DNA of 64,000 bases from Streptomyces sp. LUP47B. Its GTDB lineage: Bacteria; Actinomycetota; Actinomycetes; Streptomycetales; Streptomycetaceae. The stretch is taken from assembly GCF_001746295.1 (NCBI RefSeq), contig NZ_MJAH01000002.1, positions 601,762-665,761 on the forward strand, read 5' to 3'. The stretch's first letter is position 1, and every line of letters begins with the position of its first letter. The position numbers were made by a program, and so were the translations under genes. A model generated the notes under the pieces. The model was not told where the DNA came from, searched no databases, and saw only the letters and a list, made by a program, of their open reading frames with translations. Shown here in pieces: positions 51,444 through 60,846 of the stretch.

Positions 51444-52796
51444 CTAGGAGAGCACCCCGGCCCCCGTCGTCGTGGCCAGCGACATCGGCAGGTTCTTCAC
51501 CGCGGAGGCCGACGACTCCAGGCCCGACGTCAGGGTCGGGGTCCAGTTCACGCTCGTCTTCAGGTCCTTCGAGGACGCGGCGTTGTAGGCCGCGACCAGG
51601 TTCGTCGCCGTGCCGTTGACCAGGTTGCCGGAGCCCGCGATCGCGCCCGTGCCGTCGCCGCTCAGCAGCTTCGACACCTTCACCGTGGACGGGACCTTCC
51701 AGTAGTTGTCCGCGGCGACGACCTGGGCCTTGGCGCGGGAGTTGATGCTGTACTGCAGCGCGTAGCCGTTCAGGGCCGTGACGTCGTAGTAGTTGTTGTA
51801 GACGTGGATCTGGCCGACGCGGGCCAGGGGCGCCCGCTGGACGATGCCCTTCCACACGTTGTGGTGGATCGAGACCCGCAGCTTGCCGCTCGGCTCGCTG
51901 TCACTGCTGCCGATCAGCATCGTCTTGTCGTGGTTGGTGAACTGGTTGCGGGAGACGGTCACCAGGTCCGAGCTCTTGGTGATGTCCAGCTCCCCGTCGT
52001 GGATCTGGTACTCGCGGCCGTAGTACTTCGGGTTCGCGGAGTCCAGGTGCGGGGCGTCCGTGAACGTGTTGTGGTCCGCCCACACATGGGTCGCGCCCCG
52101 CAGCGTCACCGAGTCGTAGTTCGAGTTCCAGTTGCCCTTGTCGCCGTCCGTCGCGTCCCACTGCGGGAAGCAGTCCTCGGTGCCGGCGAAGGTGAGGTTG
52201 CGGACCACGACGTTGTTCACGTTCTGGATCTGGAGCATCCCGCCGGAGATGCCGGCCTTGGTGCCCGGCACCCCCACGATCGTGGTGTTCGCGGGCACCT
52301 TGAAGACGATGTTCGCGGCCTGCTTCTTCTGCGCGGCCACCCGCGCGGTCTCCTGCTTGCCCGACGGCAGCTTCGAGCGGCCGTAGGTGGCCGGGTCGAA
52401 CGCCTTCAGGTAGGAGGCCAGCGAGTAGCCCGTCCCCGACGCGTAGTTCGCGCAGGTCAGCTTCTTGCCGGCGCCGTCCGTGTTGGCGTCGATCGAGCCC
52501 TTGACCTTGATGATCCGCGGGGTGGTCTCGGACACCGACCCCAGCGCCTTCACCAGCTGTGCCCGGGTGGAGACGGTGAAGGTGTGCGCGGAGTCGGCCT
52601 TCGTGCCGCCGGTCGTGCCCGTCCCGGAGGAGGCCCAGCCGTCCTTCGCGGCGAGCGTCTGGTGGTACAGGTCCACGGCCTGGGCGTTCGCGTTCATCAC
52701 GACGGCACCGGCACCGACCCCCGCGGCCACCACGGCGGCGGAGACCACCAGGGTGCGACGGGTGCGGAGGGACCGGCGGTGGGAGGCAGAGGCCAC
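51444..52796 (-). CDS. Secreted pectate lyase, PL1 family
   Basis: 450 residues from a GTG with AAGGA seven bases upstream. A signal peptide ends at NANAQA. The parallel beta-helix has the PL1 landmarks GATHVWADHNTF (calcium-binding vWxDH), VQRAPLARVGQIHVYNNYY (RxPxxR with catalytic Arg) and VVVRNLTFAG. It cleaves polygalacturonate by beta-elimination, outside the cell. Single gene; with NPP1 it adds a plant-matter aspect to this region. Confidence 0.9.
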   Translation of the reverse strand: MASASHRRSLRTRRTLVVSAAVVAAGVGAGAVVMNANAQAVDLYHQTLAAKDGWASSGTGTTGGTKADSAHTFTVSTRAQLVKALGSVSETTPRIIKVKGSIDANTDGAGKKLTCANYASGTGYSLASYLKAFDPATYGRSKLPSGKQETARVAAQKKQAANIVFKVPANTTIVGVPGTKAGISGGMLQIQNVNNVVVRNLTFAGTEDCFPQWDATDGDKGNWNSNYDSVTLRGATHVWADHNTFTDAPHLDSANPKYYGREYQIHDGELDITKSSDLVTVSRNQFTNHDKTMLIGSSDSEPSGKLRVSIHHNVWKGIVQRAPLARVGQIHVYNNYYDVTALNGYALQYSINSRAKAQVVAADNYWKVPSTVKVSKLLSGDGTGAIAGSGNLVNGTATNLVAAYNAASSKDLKTSVNWTPTLTSGLESSASAVKNLPMSLATTTGAGVLS

Positions 52797-52894
52797 GGGG
52801 ATTTCCTTACGAGCGGTGGTGGGACATGTGCGGTTCGTGAAGCCCCGGTGAAGGCGCTTCACTCGCCCTCAAGTGGTCGCCGGGATCAGGGGGG

Positions 52895-53110
52895 TTGCCG
52901 CGAGGGGCAAAGAAATTTCCGAGCCCCGGGCCGCCCGGCGTGTCCGGCGTGTCCGGCGAGAACAACTGCACCGGTGCGGTCCGGGTCTTCCCCGGCGGCT
53001 CCACCCGGCCGACGGCCACCGGCAGCAAGCTGTTCACGGCGTCGTCCGTGGGCCTCGCCCAGCCGTACGGCACGATGCTCGGCGGTGACGGGCTGCTCTG
53101 GATCATCTGA
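52895..53110 (+). pseudogene. Possible 3' fragment of a lost secreted-protein gene
   Basis: The end of this frame reads VRVFPGGSTRPTATGSKLFTASSVGLAQPYGTMLGGDGLLWII, a regular beta-type sequence with normal codon bias. Its first 16 residues look non-native and no signal peptide or ribosome binding site precedes it. A strong terminator starts 10 bp after the stop, as expected at a gene's end. I read it as a leftover C-terminus; a short genuine gene is possible. Confidence 0.35.
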
Positions 53111-53120
53111 AACAGCCGAA

Positions 53121-53150
53121 GGCGCCCGGGTCTTCACCGTCCCGGGCGCC
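53121..53150. terminator. Hairpin terminator between convergent genes
   Basis: GGCGCCCGGG and CCCGGGCGCC form a perfect 10-bp stem with a 10-nt loop, just past the stops on both sides. Confidence 0.75.
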
Positions 53151-53174
53151 TGCGTACGTGGTCGCGGAGTCACC

Positions 53175-54089
53175 TCAATTGTTGTCGTTCGTCGCCTCCG
53201 GGTCGACGCCCATCGTGAGGGAGCCGATGACGCCCTTGGCGATGTTCTTCTTGTTGTACTTCAGCTTGAGCAGGCCGCCGGTCGTGCCGCTCTGGTCGTA
53301 GATCGTGTCCTCGGTGAGCGTGGTGCGCTCGGTGGTGCTGGTGGAGTACGGCTCGACCTCGGCGGAGGCCAGCACGGACTCCTCGTCGAAGAAGAACTGG
53401 CCGGTGTGGCAGGTGTTGCCGCCCTCGTAACCGGCGTCCGTCCACTCGCCGTTGACGTGCACCTTGGTGTGGATGTGCACACAACGGCCCCGGTACCAGC
53501 CCGGGAAGACCGTCCTGAAGGTGACCTGGCCGTGCTTGTCGGTCTTCCAGGTGCCGCGCAGATAGCGCTCGTCGTCGGTGGGCTCCTGATGGACGCCGCC
53601 ACTGGGGCCACCGGTCGGGGCGCCCGTCGGCGGTTCACCCGTCGGGGTACCGCTCGGCGTGCCCGAGGGCGCGTCGGTCGGGGCGGTGCCGCCGCCGGCC
53701 GACGAGGACTCGTAGCCCGAGTAGATGCCGAGCGCGTCGCAGTGCCAGATGTCGACGGCGGCGTCGGCGATCGGCTTGCAGGTCTCGGAGTCGATCACCT
53801 TGAGCCTGAGGGTGAGGGGGATGCCCTCCTTGTCCTCGGTGATGTCCTGGCGGATCTTGTCGGCGTCGATGTAGTACGGCCCCTCGGTGGTCTCCGAGGT
53901 GAGCTTGTAGCAGGCCTCGGCAGCGGTGGAGGTGCTGCTCGCCGAGGCGGTCGTGCTCGTCCCGCTCGCGAACGCACCCGACGCGGCGAGGGTGCCGCCC
54001 CCACCCACCGCCACGGCCGCGCCCGCTCCGGCGACGACGACCTTGCGCCGCGTCAGGTCCTTCTTGTGTTTCGGCTGGTTTCCCGTCAT
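53175..54089 (-). CDS. Secreted intradiol ring-cleavage dioxygenase
   Basis: 304 residues. A Tat-like signal (LTRRKVVVAGAGAAV) is followed by a Ser/Thr linker. The dioxygenase domain holds the four Fe(III) ligands: Tyr in ETTEGPYYID, Tyr in GWYRGRC, and two His in RCVHIHTKV. An unusual Pro/Gly/Thr insertion (SGTPSGTPTGEPPTGAPTGG) of about 35 residues splits the domain after IYSGYESSS. It would cleave catechols or lignin-derived aromatics outside the cell. The upstream MFS gene is on the same strand, 30 bp away, and probably co-transcribed. Confidence 0.85.
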   Translation of the reverse strand: MTGNQPKHKKDLTRRKVVVAGAGAAVAVGGGGTLAASGAFASGTSTTASASSTSTAAEACYKLTSETTEGPYYIDADKIRQDITEDKEGIPLTLRLKVIDSETCKPIADAAVDIWHCDALGIYSGYESSSAGGGTAPTDAPSGTPSGTPTGEPPTGAPTGGPSGGVHQEPTDDERYLRGTWKTDKHGQVTFRTVFPGWYRGRCVHIHTKVHVNGEWTDAGYEGGNTCHTGQFFFDEESVLASAEVEPYSTSTTERTTLTEDTIYDQSGTTGGLLKLKYNKKNIAKGVIGSLTMGVDPEATNDNN

Positions 54090-54119
54090 GAGAGGCGAAG
54101 TTAGGTAAGAAGACTGTCC

Positions 54120-55448
54120 TCAGCGTGGGAGCGGGCTGTGGCTTGCTGTGGGCTCTTTCAGGTCCGCACCGGCCCGGGCGCCCCGCAGGTACTTCGCCGC
54201 GATCACCGCGAGCAGCGAGGCCGCCGTCAGGATGTAGAGGCCGCCGTTGGTGCTGCCGGTCGTGTCCTTGAGATAGCCGAAGAGGAACGGGGAGACGAAA
54301 CCGCCGAGATTGCCGATGGAGTTGACGAGGGCCAGGCCCGGTGCGGCGATCCGCAGGTCGAGCCCGGACTGGGCCATGGGCCAGAACAGCGTGGCCGCGC
54401 ACTTCGAGCCGACGCCGGCGAGGGTGATCGCCGCGAGGCCGAACCAGGGGCTGCCGAGGGTGGCGAGATAGGTGCCGACCGCGGACAGGACCAGGGTGAT
54501 GGCGAGGTAGGGGCGGCGATCCGGGGCGCGGTCGGTGAAACGGCTCATGGAGTACATGGCGATCATGGAGCAGACCGCGGGGATCGCCGACAGGACGCCG
54601 ACCTCGAAGGAGGACAGTCCGCCGATCTCCTCGACCAGGCTGGGGAGCCAGAAGGTGATCGCGTAGCCGGTGAGGGTCATGGCGAAGAAGGCACCGGTCA
54701 GCAGCAGGACCTGCGGGTGGACCAGCAGCTTGAGCCGGGACACCTTCGGCGCGCGGCTGCGGACCTGCTGATCCTCGGTGACCGCGGCCCGCAGCGCCGC
54801 CTTCTCGTCGGCGTCGAGCCAGCGCGCGTCCTCGATCCGGGAGACCAGGAAGAACCCGGCGGCGATGCCGACGAGCACCGAGAAGGTGCCCTCCAGGCCG
54901 AACATCCAGCGCCATCCGGCGATCCCGCCCGCGCCGTGCAGTTCCAGCAGGGCGCCGGTGATCGGGCCGGTCACGATGCCGGCGGCGGCCGAACCACCCA
55001 GGAAGATCGCGGTGGCCCGGCCGCGGCTGGCGTCGGGCAGCCACTGGGTGATGTAGAGCATCGCGCCGGGGAAGAAGCCCGCCTCCGCGACGCCGAGCAG
55101 GAAGCGCAGGACGTAGAACGTCGTGACGTTGTGGATGAAGCACATGGCCACGATCACCAGACCCCAGGTGATCATGATGCGGGTCAGCCAGACGCGGGCG
55201 CCGAATCGTTCCAGCAGCATGTTGCTGGGCACCTCGAACAAGGCGTACCCGATGAAGAAGAGCCCCGCCCCGAAGCCGTACGCCGTCGCGCTGACACCGA
55301 CGTCCGCCTGGAGGTCCTCCTGGATGAAGCCGACATTGGTGCGGTCCAGGTTGTTGACCAGCAGCATCAGGACCAGCAGCGGCATCATGCGGCGCAGGAA
55401 CTTGGCCACGGCACGACTCTCCGCCTCGGGGACGAGCGGCTCTGACAT
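54120..55448 (-). CDS. MFS transporter, anion:cation symporter family
   Basis: 442 residues, 12 helices, GGGAGA seven bases upstream. NNLDRTNVGFIQEDLQADVGVSATAYGFGAGLFFIGYALFEVPSNMLLERFGARVWLTRIMITWG is the ACS-family start, as in phthalate, 4-hydroxyphenylacetate and glucarate permeases. Together with the secreted intradiol dioxygenase, it may take up the ring-cleavage product (a muconate or carboxymuconate). That link is inferred from the 30-bp spacing only. Confidence 0.85.
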   Translation of the reverse strand: MSEPLVPEAESRAVAKFLRRMMPLLVLMLLVNNLDRTNVGFIQEDLQADVGVSATAYGFGAGLFFIGYALFEVPSNMLLERFGARVWLTRIMITWGLVIVAMCFIHNVTTFYVLRFLLGVAEAGFFPGAMLYITQWLPDASRGRATAIFLGGSAAAGIVTGPITGALLELHGAGGIAGWRWMFGLEGTFSVLVGIAAGFFLVSRIEDARWLDADEKAALRAAVTEDQQVRSRAPKVSRLKLLVHPQVLLLTGAFFAMTLTGYAITFWLPSLVEEIGGLSSFEVGVLSAIPAVCSMIAMYSMSRFTDRAPDRRPYLAITLVLSAVGTYLATLGSPWFGLAAITLAGVGSKCAATLFWPMAQSGLDLRIAAPGLALVNSIGNLGGFVSPFLFGYLKDTTGSTNGGLYILTAASLLAVIAAKYLRGARAGADLKEPTASHSPLPR

Positions 55449-55568
55449 CGTTGTCTCCCTTGCTGTTCATATACATGACCACGTGTCACGTACCTGAGCC
55501 CGGAGGACGATACGGAGGGCCATCCTCCGGGTCAATGGGCTGATGCGTGGACATGTATGTGAACTTGG

Positions 55569-55610
55569 TGAAGACAGGACCGACTCCCCGTCGAAGAAGA
55601 ACCGGCCGGT
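55569..55610 (-). pseudogene. Remnant of a second intradiol dioxygenase gene
   Basis: On the minus strand the sequence TGRFFFDGESVLSS matches TGQFFFDEESVLAS of the dioxygenase at 53175-54089, and the DNA agrees over about 33 bp with few changes. Nothing before or after it continues the similarity. It sits between the aspS terminator and the MFS gene. Confidence 0.6.
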
Positions 55611-55620
55611 GAAAAGCGAA

Positions 55621-55652
55621 GTGGCTCGGAACCGACCTCGGTTCCGAGCCAC
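55621..55652 (-). terminator. aspS terminator
   Basis: GTGGCTCGGAACCGA and TCGGTTCCGAGCCAC are perfect 15-bp arms with a minimal loop. On the minus strand it is followed by TTCGCTTTTCACC. It lies 16 bp after the aspS stop. Confidence 0.85.
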
Positions 55653-55668
55653 CTACAACCGCAAAGCC

Positions 55669-57432
55669 CTACTTCGGCTGCGGCTTGCGCACCGACAGGT
55701 GCAGTTCCCGCAGCCGGGCCTCCTCCAGCTCCGTCGGCGCGCCCATCATCAGGTCCTGGGCGTTGCCGTTGAGCGGGAAGGAGATGGTCTCGCGGATGTT
55801 CGGCTCGTCCGCGAGGAGCATCACGATGCGGTCGACACCCGGGGCGATACCGCCGTGCGGCGGGGCGCCGAAGCGGAACGCGCGCAGCATGCCGGCGAAC
55901 TTCTCCTCGACGGTCTCGCGGTCGTAGCCCGCGATCTCGAACGCCTTCAGCATGATCTCGGGCTCGTGGTTCCGGATCGCGCCGGAGGACAGCTCGACGC
56001 CGTTGCAGACGATGTCGTACTGCCAACCCAGGATGTCCAGCGGGTCCTGGCTCTCCAAGGCCTCAAGACCGCCCTGCGGCATGGAGAACGGGTTGTGCGA
56101 GAAGTCGATCGCGCCGGTCTCCTCGTCCTTCTCGTACATCGGGAAGTCGACGATCCAGCAGAACCGGAACACGCCCTCCTCGAAGTGCCCGGCACGCTTG
56201 GCGGCCTCGACCCGCACCGCGCCCATGATCTTCGAGACCTCGTCGAACTCGCCCGCGCCGAAGAACACCGCGTGACCGGCCGCCAGCGACAGGCGCTTGG
56301 TCAGCTCGGCGACGTTCTCCTCGGTGAGGAACTTCGCGATCGGACCGGACAGCGAGCCGTCCTCGGCCACCCGGACCCAGGCCAGGCCCTTGGCCCCCTG
56401 GGAGACGGCGTAGTCACCGAGCTGGTCGAAGAACTTCCGCGGCTGCGCGGAGACGTCCGGCACCGCCAGCGCACGCACGTGCTTGCCGGCGAACGCCTTG
56501 AACTCCGAGCCCTCGAAGACGTCGGTGATGTCGACGAGCTCCAGCTGGGCGCGCAGGTCCGGCTTGTCGGAGCCGTACTTCAGCATCGCCTCGCGGAACG
56601 GGATCCGCGGGAAGGGAGACGTGACGTGACGGCCGTTGCCGAACTCCTCGAACAGCTCGGTCATGAGCTTCTCGATCGGCTGGAAGACGTCCTCCTGCTC
56701 GACGAAGCTCATCTCGACGTCGAGCTGATAGAACTCGCCCGGCGAGCGGTCCGCGCGCGCGTCCTCGTCACGGAAACAGGGCGCGATCTGGAAGTAGCGG
56801 TCGAAGCCCGAGATCATCAGCAGCTGCTTGAACTGCTGCGGCGCCTGGGGGAGCGCGTAGAACTTGCCCGGGTTCAGCCGGGAGGGGACCACGAAGTCGC
56901 GGGCGCCCTCGGGGGACGTCGCCGACAGGATCGGGGTCGCCATCTCGTTGAAGCCCAGCGCCGTCATCTTGTGACGGATCGCGGAGATCACCGCCGTACG
57001 CAGCATGATGTTCTTGTGCATGCGCTCGCGGCGCAGGTCGAGGAAGCGGTACTCCAGGCGCCGCTCCTCGTTGACCCCGTCCTCGGTGTTGATCGTGAAC
57101 GGCAGCGGGGCGGCCGCGCCGAGCAGCTCCACCTCGCCGACCTCGACCTCGATCTCACCGGTGGGCAGGTCAGCGTTGATGTTCTCCGCGCCGCGGGAGA
57201 CGACCTTGCCGTCGACGCGGACCGTGGACTCCTTGGTCAGCTTGTCGAGAGCCTCGTACGCGGGCGTGCCCGGACGGGCGACGAGCTGCGTGATGCCGTA
57301 GTGATCGCGCAGATCGATGAAGAGGATGCCGCCCAGGTCGCGCCGATTGTGCAGCCAGCCACTCAGTCGGACGTCGGTGCCGACGTCAGAGGAGCGGAGC
57401 TCGCCGCAGGTGTGGGACCTGTACCGATGCAT
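55669..57432 (-). CDS. aspS: Aspartyl-tRNA synthetase
   Basis: 587 residues, the usual bacterial length. An OB-fold anticodon domain comes first ([26 protein letters not shown]), then the class II core with [24 protein letters not shown] (motif 2), a GAD insertion (about 290-420) and GVDRIVMLL (motif 3). Whether it also makes Asp-tRNA-Asn depends on a GatCAB system, not visible here. The start [12 protein letters not shown] is the conserved beginning. A perfect parS site is 34 bp upstream. Confidence 0.95.
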   Translation of the reverse strand: MHRYRSHTCGELRSSDVGTDVRLSGWLHNRRDLGGILFIDLRDHYGITQLVARPGTPAYEALDKLTKESTVRVDGKVVSRGAENINADLPTGEIEVEVGEVELLGAAAPLPFTINTEDGVNEERRLEYRFLDLRRERMHKNIMLRTAVISAIRHKMTALGFNEMATPILSATSPEGARDFVVPSRLNPGKFYALPQAPQQFKQLLMISGFDRYFQIAPCFRDEDARADRSPGEFYQLDVEMSFVEQEDVFQPIEKLMTELFEEFGNGRHVTSPFPRIPFREAMLKYGSDKPDLRAQLELVDITDVFEGSEFKAFAGKHVRALAVPDVSAQPRKFFDQLGDYAVSQGAKGLAWVRVAEDGSLSGPIAKFLTEENVAELTKRLSLAAGHAVFFGAGEFDEVSKIMGAVRVEAAKRAGHFEEGVFRFCWIVDFPMYEKDEETGAIDFSHNPFSMPQGGLEALESQDPLDILGWQYDIVCNGVELSSGAIRNHEPEIMLKAFEIAGYDRETVEEKFAGMLRAFRFGAPPHGGIAPGVDRIVMLLADEPNIRETISFPLNGNAQDLMMGAPTELEEARLRELHLSVRKPQPK

Positions 57433-57465
57433 CGTCGTTCATCCAGCCTTCGCGGATCGGGGTTT

Positions 57466-57479
57466 GTTTCACGTGAAAC
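57466..57479. promoter_or_regulatory. parS centromere site
   Basis: GTTTCACGTGAAAC, a perfect 14-bp palindrome identical to the Streptomyces ParB-binding consensus, lies between aspS and the divergent phosphatase gene. In Streptomyces about twenty such sites surround oriC and nucleate ParB for chromosome segregation into spores. Confidence 0.9.
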
Positions 57480-57574
57480 TCCCCCAAGCCTACCGGGGCC
57501 CCCAGGACCGTCTCCCACCATTACGACTTGGCCAACAGTGGCACTCCGGGAACTCCTGTTCTTAAAGTAGGGCA

Positions 57575-59728
57575 ATGCGCACTGGTGAGCCCCTGCCCGC
57601 CGTGGGGGACGTCCTCACCGCCCTCGCGACCGGCCTGTGGCACTGGGACACCGCCACCGAGCTGGTCACGGTCGATGCCGAGGCAGCTCGGCTGCTTGAG
57701 CTGCCCGCCCAGCTGACCACCCTCACAGAGGCCCAGGCACGGGCCCGTCTCCACCCGGTCGACTGGAACGAGATCATCAGCGTCGTCGGACTCGCCGTCG
57801 CCGAGGACACGCTCGCCGAGGTCCGGATCAGGATCATGGACGAGCGGGGCCGGGTGATCCGTACCGTACGCAGCCGCTCCAAGCCGTCGTACGACAAGGA
57901 AAAGAAGTCGTTCCAGCTGATCGGCACCCTCCAGGAGGTCACCGAGCCGACCCCCGGCACCCCCGCCGGACGCACCGCCGTCACCGGCGACTGGCGACGC
58001 TCCCGCGAAGCCTTCCTCCTGGACGCGGGCCGCGCCCTGGCCGAGGCCCGCTCCACCGCCGAAGTACTACGGGTGGCCGCGGGCCTGTCCATGCCGGGCT
58101 TCAGCCCCGACGGCCTGGCCGTCTTCGGCGTCGAGGGCGACCGCCTGACGATCATCGGCCACCACGGACAGCAGCCCGGAGACGAGAGCCCCTTCTCCCA
58201 CATGTCCCTGCAGACGGACTACCCGGCCGCCGAGGTCGTGCGCACCGGCCGTGCCGTCTATCTCTCCAGCCCCGAGGCCTACCACTCCCGCTATCCGGTC
58301 ACCTGGCCGCTCGCCCAGCGCTTCGACCGCCAGTCCTGGGCGTTCCTGCCACTGACGGTGGCCGGTCGCACGATGGGCGCGTGGATGGCGGCCTTCGCCT
58401 ACCCGGTCGCGTTCACACCGGACGAGCGCTCGGTCCTCACGACGGTCGCACGGATGCTGGCCCAGGCCCTGTCCCGCGCGGGCCTCGCCGAGTCGGAGCG
58501 CGAACTGACCGACGGCCTCCAGCGCTCGATGCTCCCCACCCTCGGCCCCCAGATACCGGGCATGACCGTCGCCGCCCGCTATGTCCCCACCGGCGGCGGC
58601 CTCCAGGTCGGCGGCGACTGGTACGACATGATCCCGCTGCCCGGCGGCACCTCCCGGACGACGTCCGGGGGAGGACGGTTCGCCCTGGTCATCGGGGACG
58701 TCCAGGGCCATGACGTACGGGCGGCGGGCCTCATGGGCCAGCTCCGGATCGCCCTGCGCGCCTACGCCGCCGAGGGCCACCGCCCCGACGCGGTCCTCTC
58801 CCGCGCCTCACGCTTCCTGAACGGCATGACGTACGGCGTCGACGCCCCCTCCGACATGCGCTTCGCGACCTGCCTGTACGTCGAGGTCGATCCGGCGACC
58901 GGCGTCCTGGAGGTGGCGCGGGCCGGGCATCCCGACCCGGCGATCCGCATGGCCGACGGCACGGTCCTGGCCCGCCACACCGAAGGCGGCCTCCCGCTGG
59001 GCATCGACCCCGACGCCGACTACCCCACGACCCGGATCGCCCTGGAACCCGGCGAGACGCTCATGCTCTGCACCGACGGGCTGATCGAGACCGGCGGCCA
59101 CGACTTCGACACCGGCTGGAAGCGCATCCGCACCATCCTGGAAAGCCACGACGGCGACCTGGAGGAACTCGCCGACGCCCTCGTCCAAGCCGTCCACGGC
59201 CCTTCCTCCCACCACACCACCGGCCCCCTCGCCGACCGCCGCGAGGACGACATCGCGGTCCTGCTGCTGTGCCGGCAGGGGGAAGGCTGCGGCTGCGGGG
59301 ACACGGCCCTCACCGCGCCGACGGTCCGCCGCACGATGCTCTCGGTCGCCCAGGCGGAACCGGAACGGGTCGGGGTGGCCCGCCAGCAACTGCGCGAACT
59401 GCTGCACGACTGGTCCTCGACCGACCAGGTCGACTCGGCGGTCCTGCTGCTGTCCGAGATGCTGACCAACGTCCTGGTCCACACCGACGCGGACGCGCTG
59501 CTGCTCGCCGAGGTCCGCGGTGAGACGGGCGACCGCCGGATGCGCATCGAGGTCACCGACACCAGCGACGACCTCCCGCACAAGCGCCGCCCCGGCGAAC
59601 TGGCCTCCTCGGGCCGCGGCCTGATGCTGATCGAGCTGCTCGCGGACGGGTGGGGGGTGGACCCCCAGGGCGAGGGCAAGAGCATCTGGTTCGAGCTGTA
59701 CGAGTCGTCGGGGGAGGGCTCGGAGTAG
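57575..59728 (+). CDS. PAS-GAF-SpoIIE phosphatase with HATPase domain
   Basis: 717 residues. Order: PAS-like (about 10-115, GLWHWDTATELVTVDAEAARLLELP), GAF (about 150-300), PP2C/SpoIIE (about 310-570; GLQVGGDWYDMIPLPGG, VIGDVQGHDVRAAGLMGQLR, LCTDGLIETGG, REDDIAVLL) and C-terminal HATPase_c (about 590-715; LLLSEMLTNVLVHTDADALL, SGRGLMLIELLADGWGV). Such proteins dephosphorylate anti-anti-sigma factors and may also act as kinase of them. TAAAGT (57562-57567) is seven bases before the ATG, so it may be leaderless. Confidence 0.9.
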   Translation: MRTGEPLPAVGDVLTALATGLWHWDTATELVTVDAEAARLLELPAQLTTLTEAQARARLHPVDWNEIISVVGLAVAEDTLAEVRIRIMDERGRVIRTVRSRSKPSYDKEKKSFQLIGTLQEVTEPTPGTPAGRTAVTGDWRRSREAFLLDAGRALAEARSTAEVLRVAAGLSMPGFSPDGLAVFGVEGDRLTIIGHHGQQPGDESPFSHMSLQTDYPAAEVVRTGRAVYLSSPEAYHSRYPVTWPLAQRFDRQSWAFLPLTVAGRTMGAWMAAFAYPVAFTPDERSVLTTVARMLAQALSRAGLAESERELTDGLQRSMLPTLGPQIPGMTVAARYVPTGGGLQVGGDWYDMIPLPGGTSRTTSGGGRFALVIGDVQGHDVRAAGLMGQLRIALRAYAAEGHRPDAVLSRASRFLNGMTYGVDAPSDMRFATCLYVEVDPATGVLEVARAGHPDPAIRMADGTVLARHTEGGLPLGIDPDADYPTTRIALEPGETLMLCTDGLIETGGHDFDTGWKRIRTILESHDGDLEELADALVQAVHGPSSHHTTGPLADRREDDIAVLLLCRQGEGCGCGDTALTAPTVRRTMLSVAQAEPERVGVARQQLRELLHDWSSTDQVDSAVLLLSEMLTNVLVHTDADALLLAEVRGETGDRRMRIEVTDTSDDLPHKRRPGELASSGRGLMLIELLADGWGVDPQGEGKSIWFELYESSGEGSE

Positions 59729-59881
59729 CGCGCCTGCGGCTCAGGCGACTACGGGGCTGGATCCGCGGCTCCACGACGGCGACTGAATCGATACTTCTTT
59801 CGCGATATCGGGTGAACGATCTTCCTTCGGACATCAGTTGCAAGGACCGGTGCCTAGCTTCCGATGCGGAGGTGATGCTCG

Positions 59882-60757
59882 ATGGACGAGCAGAACAGCA
59901 CGGAACAGCGAAATGACGCGATCGACATCAACGACTTCGTGTTCGCGGCGACGGGCGCGCGAGTGCGGAGGCTGACGATGCCGGATGGGACGCACTGGTT
60001 TCCGGCGGTGGACGTGTGCAAGGAGCTGGGGTACATCACCACCCGAAAGGCACTGCTGGACCACGTTCCCGAAGAACACCGGGACTTTCTCGAGAGTGTG
60101 ACTGGAAGGCACACTCTCAGCATTCCCGCAGGTCGGGAGTGGCGACGAGACATGAACCTGGTGAATCTCCAGGGTCTGATCCGATTGGTCAACGGCTGCA
60201 CGAAGCCGGCGTCCCGGCACTTCAAGGAGTGGGTCTCGGAGGTCATCGCCACCATCCAGCGCGACGGCTCCTACGCGCTGGAACCAGCGGCCGTGCAGCC
60301 CGCCCCCGCCGCCTGCTCGGCCTACGTCATGCCCCAGCAGATCGCCGATGCCCTCGTTTCGCTCGAACAGCGGAGCATCCGGACGGAGGAGCTGCTGCGG
60401 CAGATCAACAACGGCCAGACCGTGATGGTCGAGGTGCTGCGAGACATCGCCCAGACCCTCCGACGGCCCACCGATCGAGCCCGCCCTGTTCAGGCACCGG
60501 AGTTGACGCCCGAACAGCTCCTGATCAACTGGAAGACCAGGAACCTCGTCGTCACCGAGGACATCCACAAGGTGGCTGCCCACTTGGCCCCGGCCCTCCT
60601 GCACGGCGGAGCCGACTACAGCACGGCGGAGATCGCCGTCTGCACAGGGCTGACACCCGACCGCGTCCGCGACTGCCTGGAGCTGCTGTCCGAGCAGGGG
60701 TGCGTGCGGCAGGTGGGCCGGGCTCCGGACGGCGCACCGTTCTACGTGCTGCCGTAG
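59882..60757 (+). CDS. BRO-N (phage antirepressor-like) protein
   Basis: 291 residues, with GGAGGTGA seven bases upstream. The BRO-N domain covers about 15-125: FVFAATGARVRRLTMPDGTHWFPAVDVCKELGYITTRKALLDHVPEEHRDF and INLQGLIRLVNGC-like VNLQGLIRLVNGCTKPASRHFKEWVSEVI. The C-terminal part (about 200-291) looks like a winged helix (DYSTAEIAVCTGLTPDRVRDCLELLSEQGCVRQVGRAPDGAPFYVLP). BRO-N proteins are usually phage or plasmid DNA-binding proteins. No other phage genes are here, so it is either domesticated or a relic. Confidence 0.85.
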   Translation: MDEQNSTEQRNDAIDINDFVFAATGARVRRLTMPDGTHWFPAVDVCKELGYITTRKALLDHVPEEHRDFLESVTGRHTLSIPAGREWRRDMNLVNLQGLIRLVNGCTKPASRHFKEWVSEVIATIQRDGSYALEPAAVQPAPAACSAYVMPQQIADALVSLEQRSIRTEELLRQINNGQTVMVEVLRDIAQTLRRPTDRARPVQAPELTPEQLLINWKTRNLVVTEDIHKVAAHLAPALLHGGADYSTAEIAVCTGLTPDRVRDCLELLSEQGCVRQVGRAPDGAPFYVLP

Positions 60758-60779
60758 CCCCTCAGCGCCCCTGCAGAAG

Positions 60780-60818
60780 AGGCCCGAAGCCGCAATCCAA
60801 GCTTGCGGCTTCGGGCCT
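60780..60818. terminator. Strong bidirectional terminator
   Basis: AGGCCCGAAGCCGCAA and TTGCGGCTTCGGGCCT are perfect 16-bp arms with a 7-nt loop, between the convergent BRO-N and pirin genes. Confidence 0.85.
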
Positions 60819-60846
60819 TGTCGTACCGTACTCGTCCTCGCAGCCT

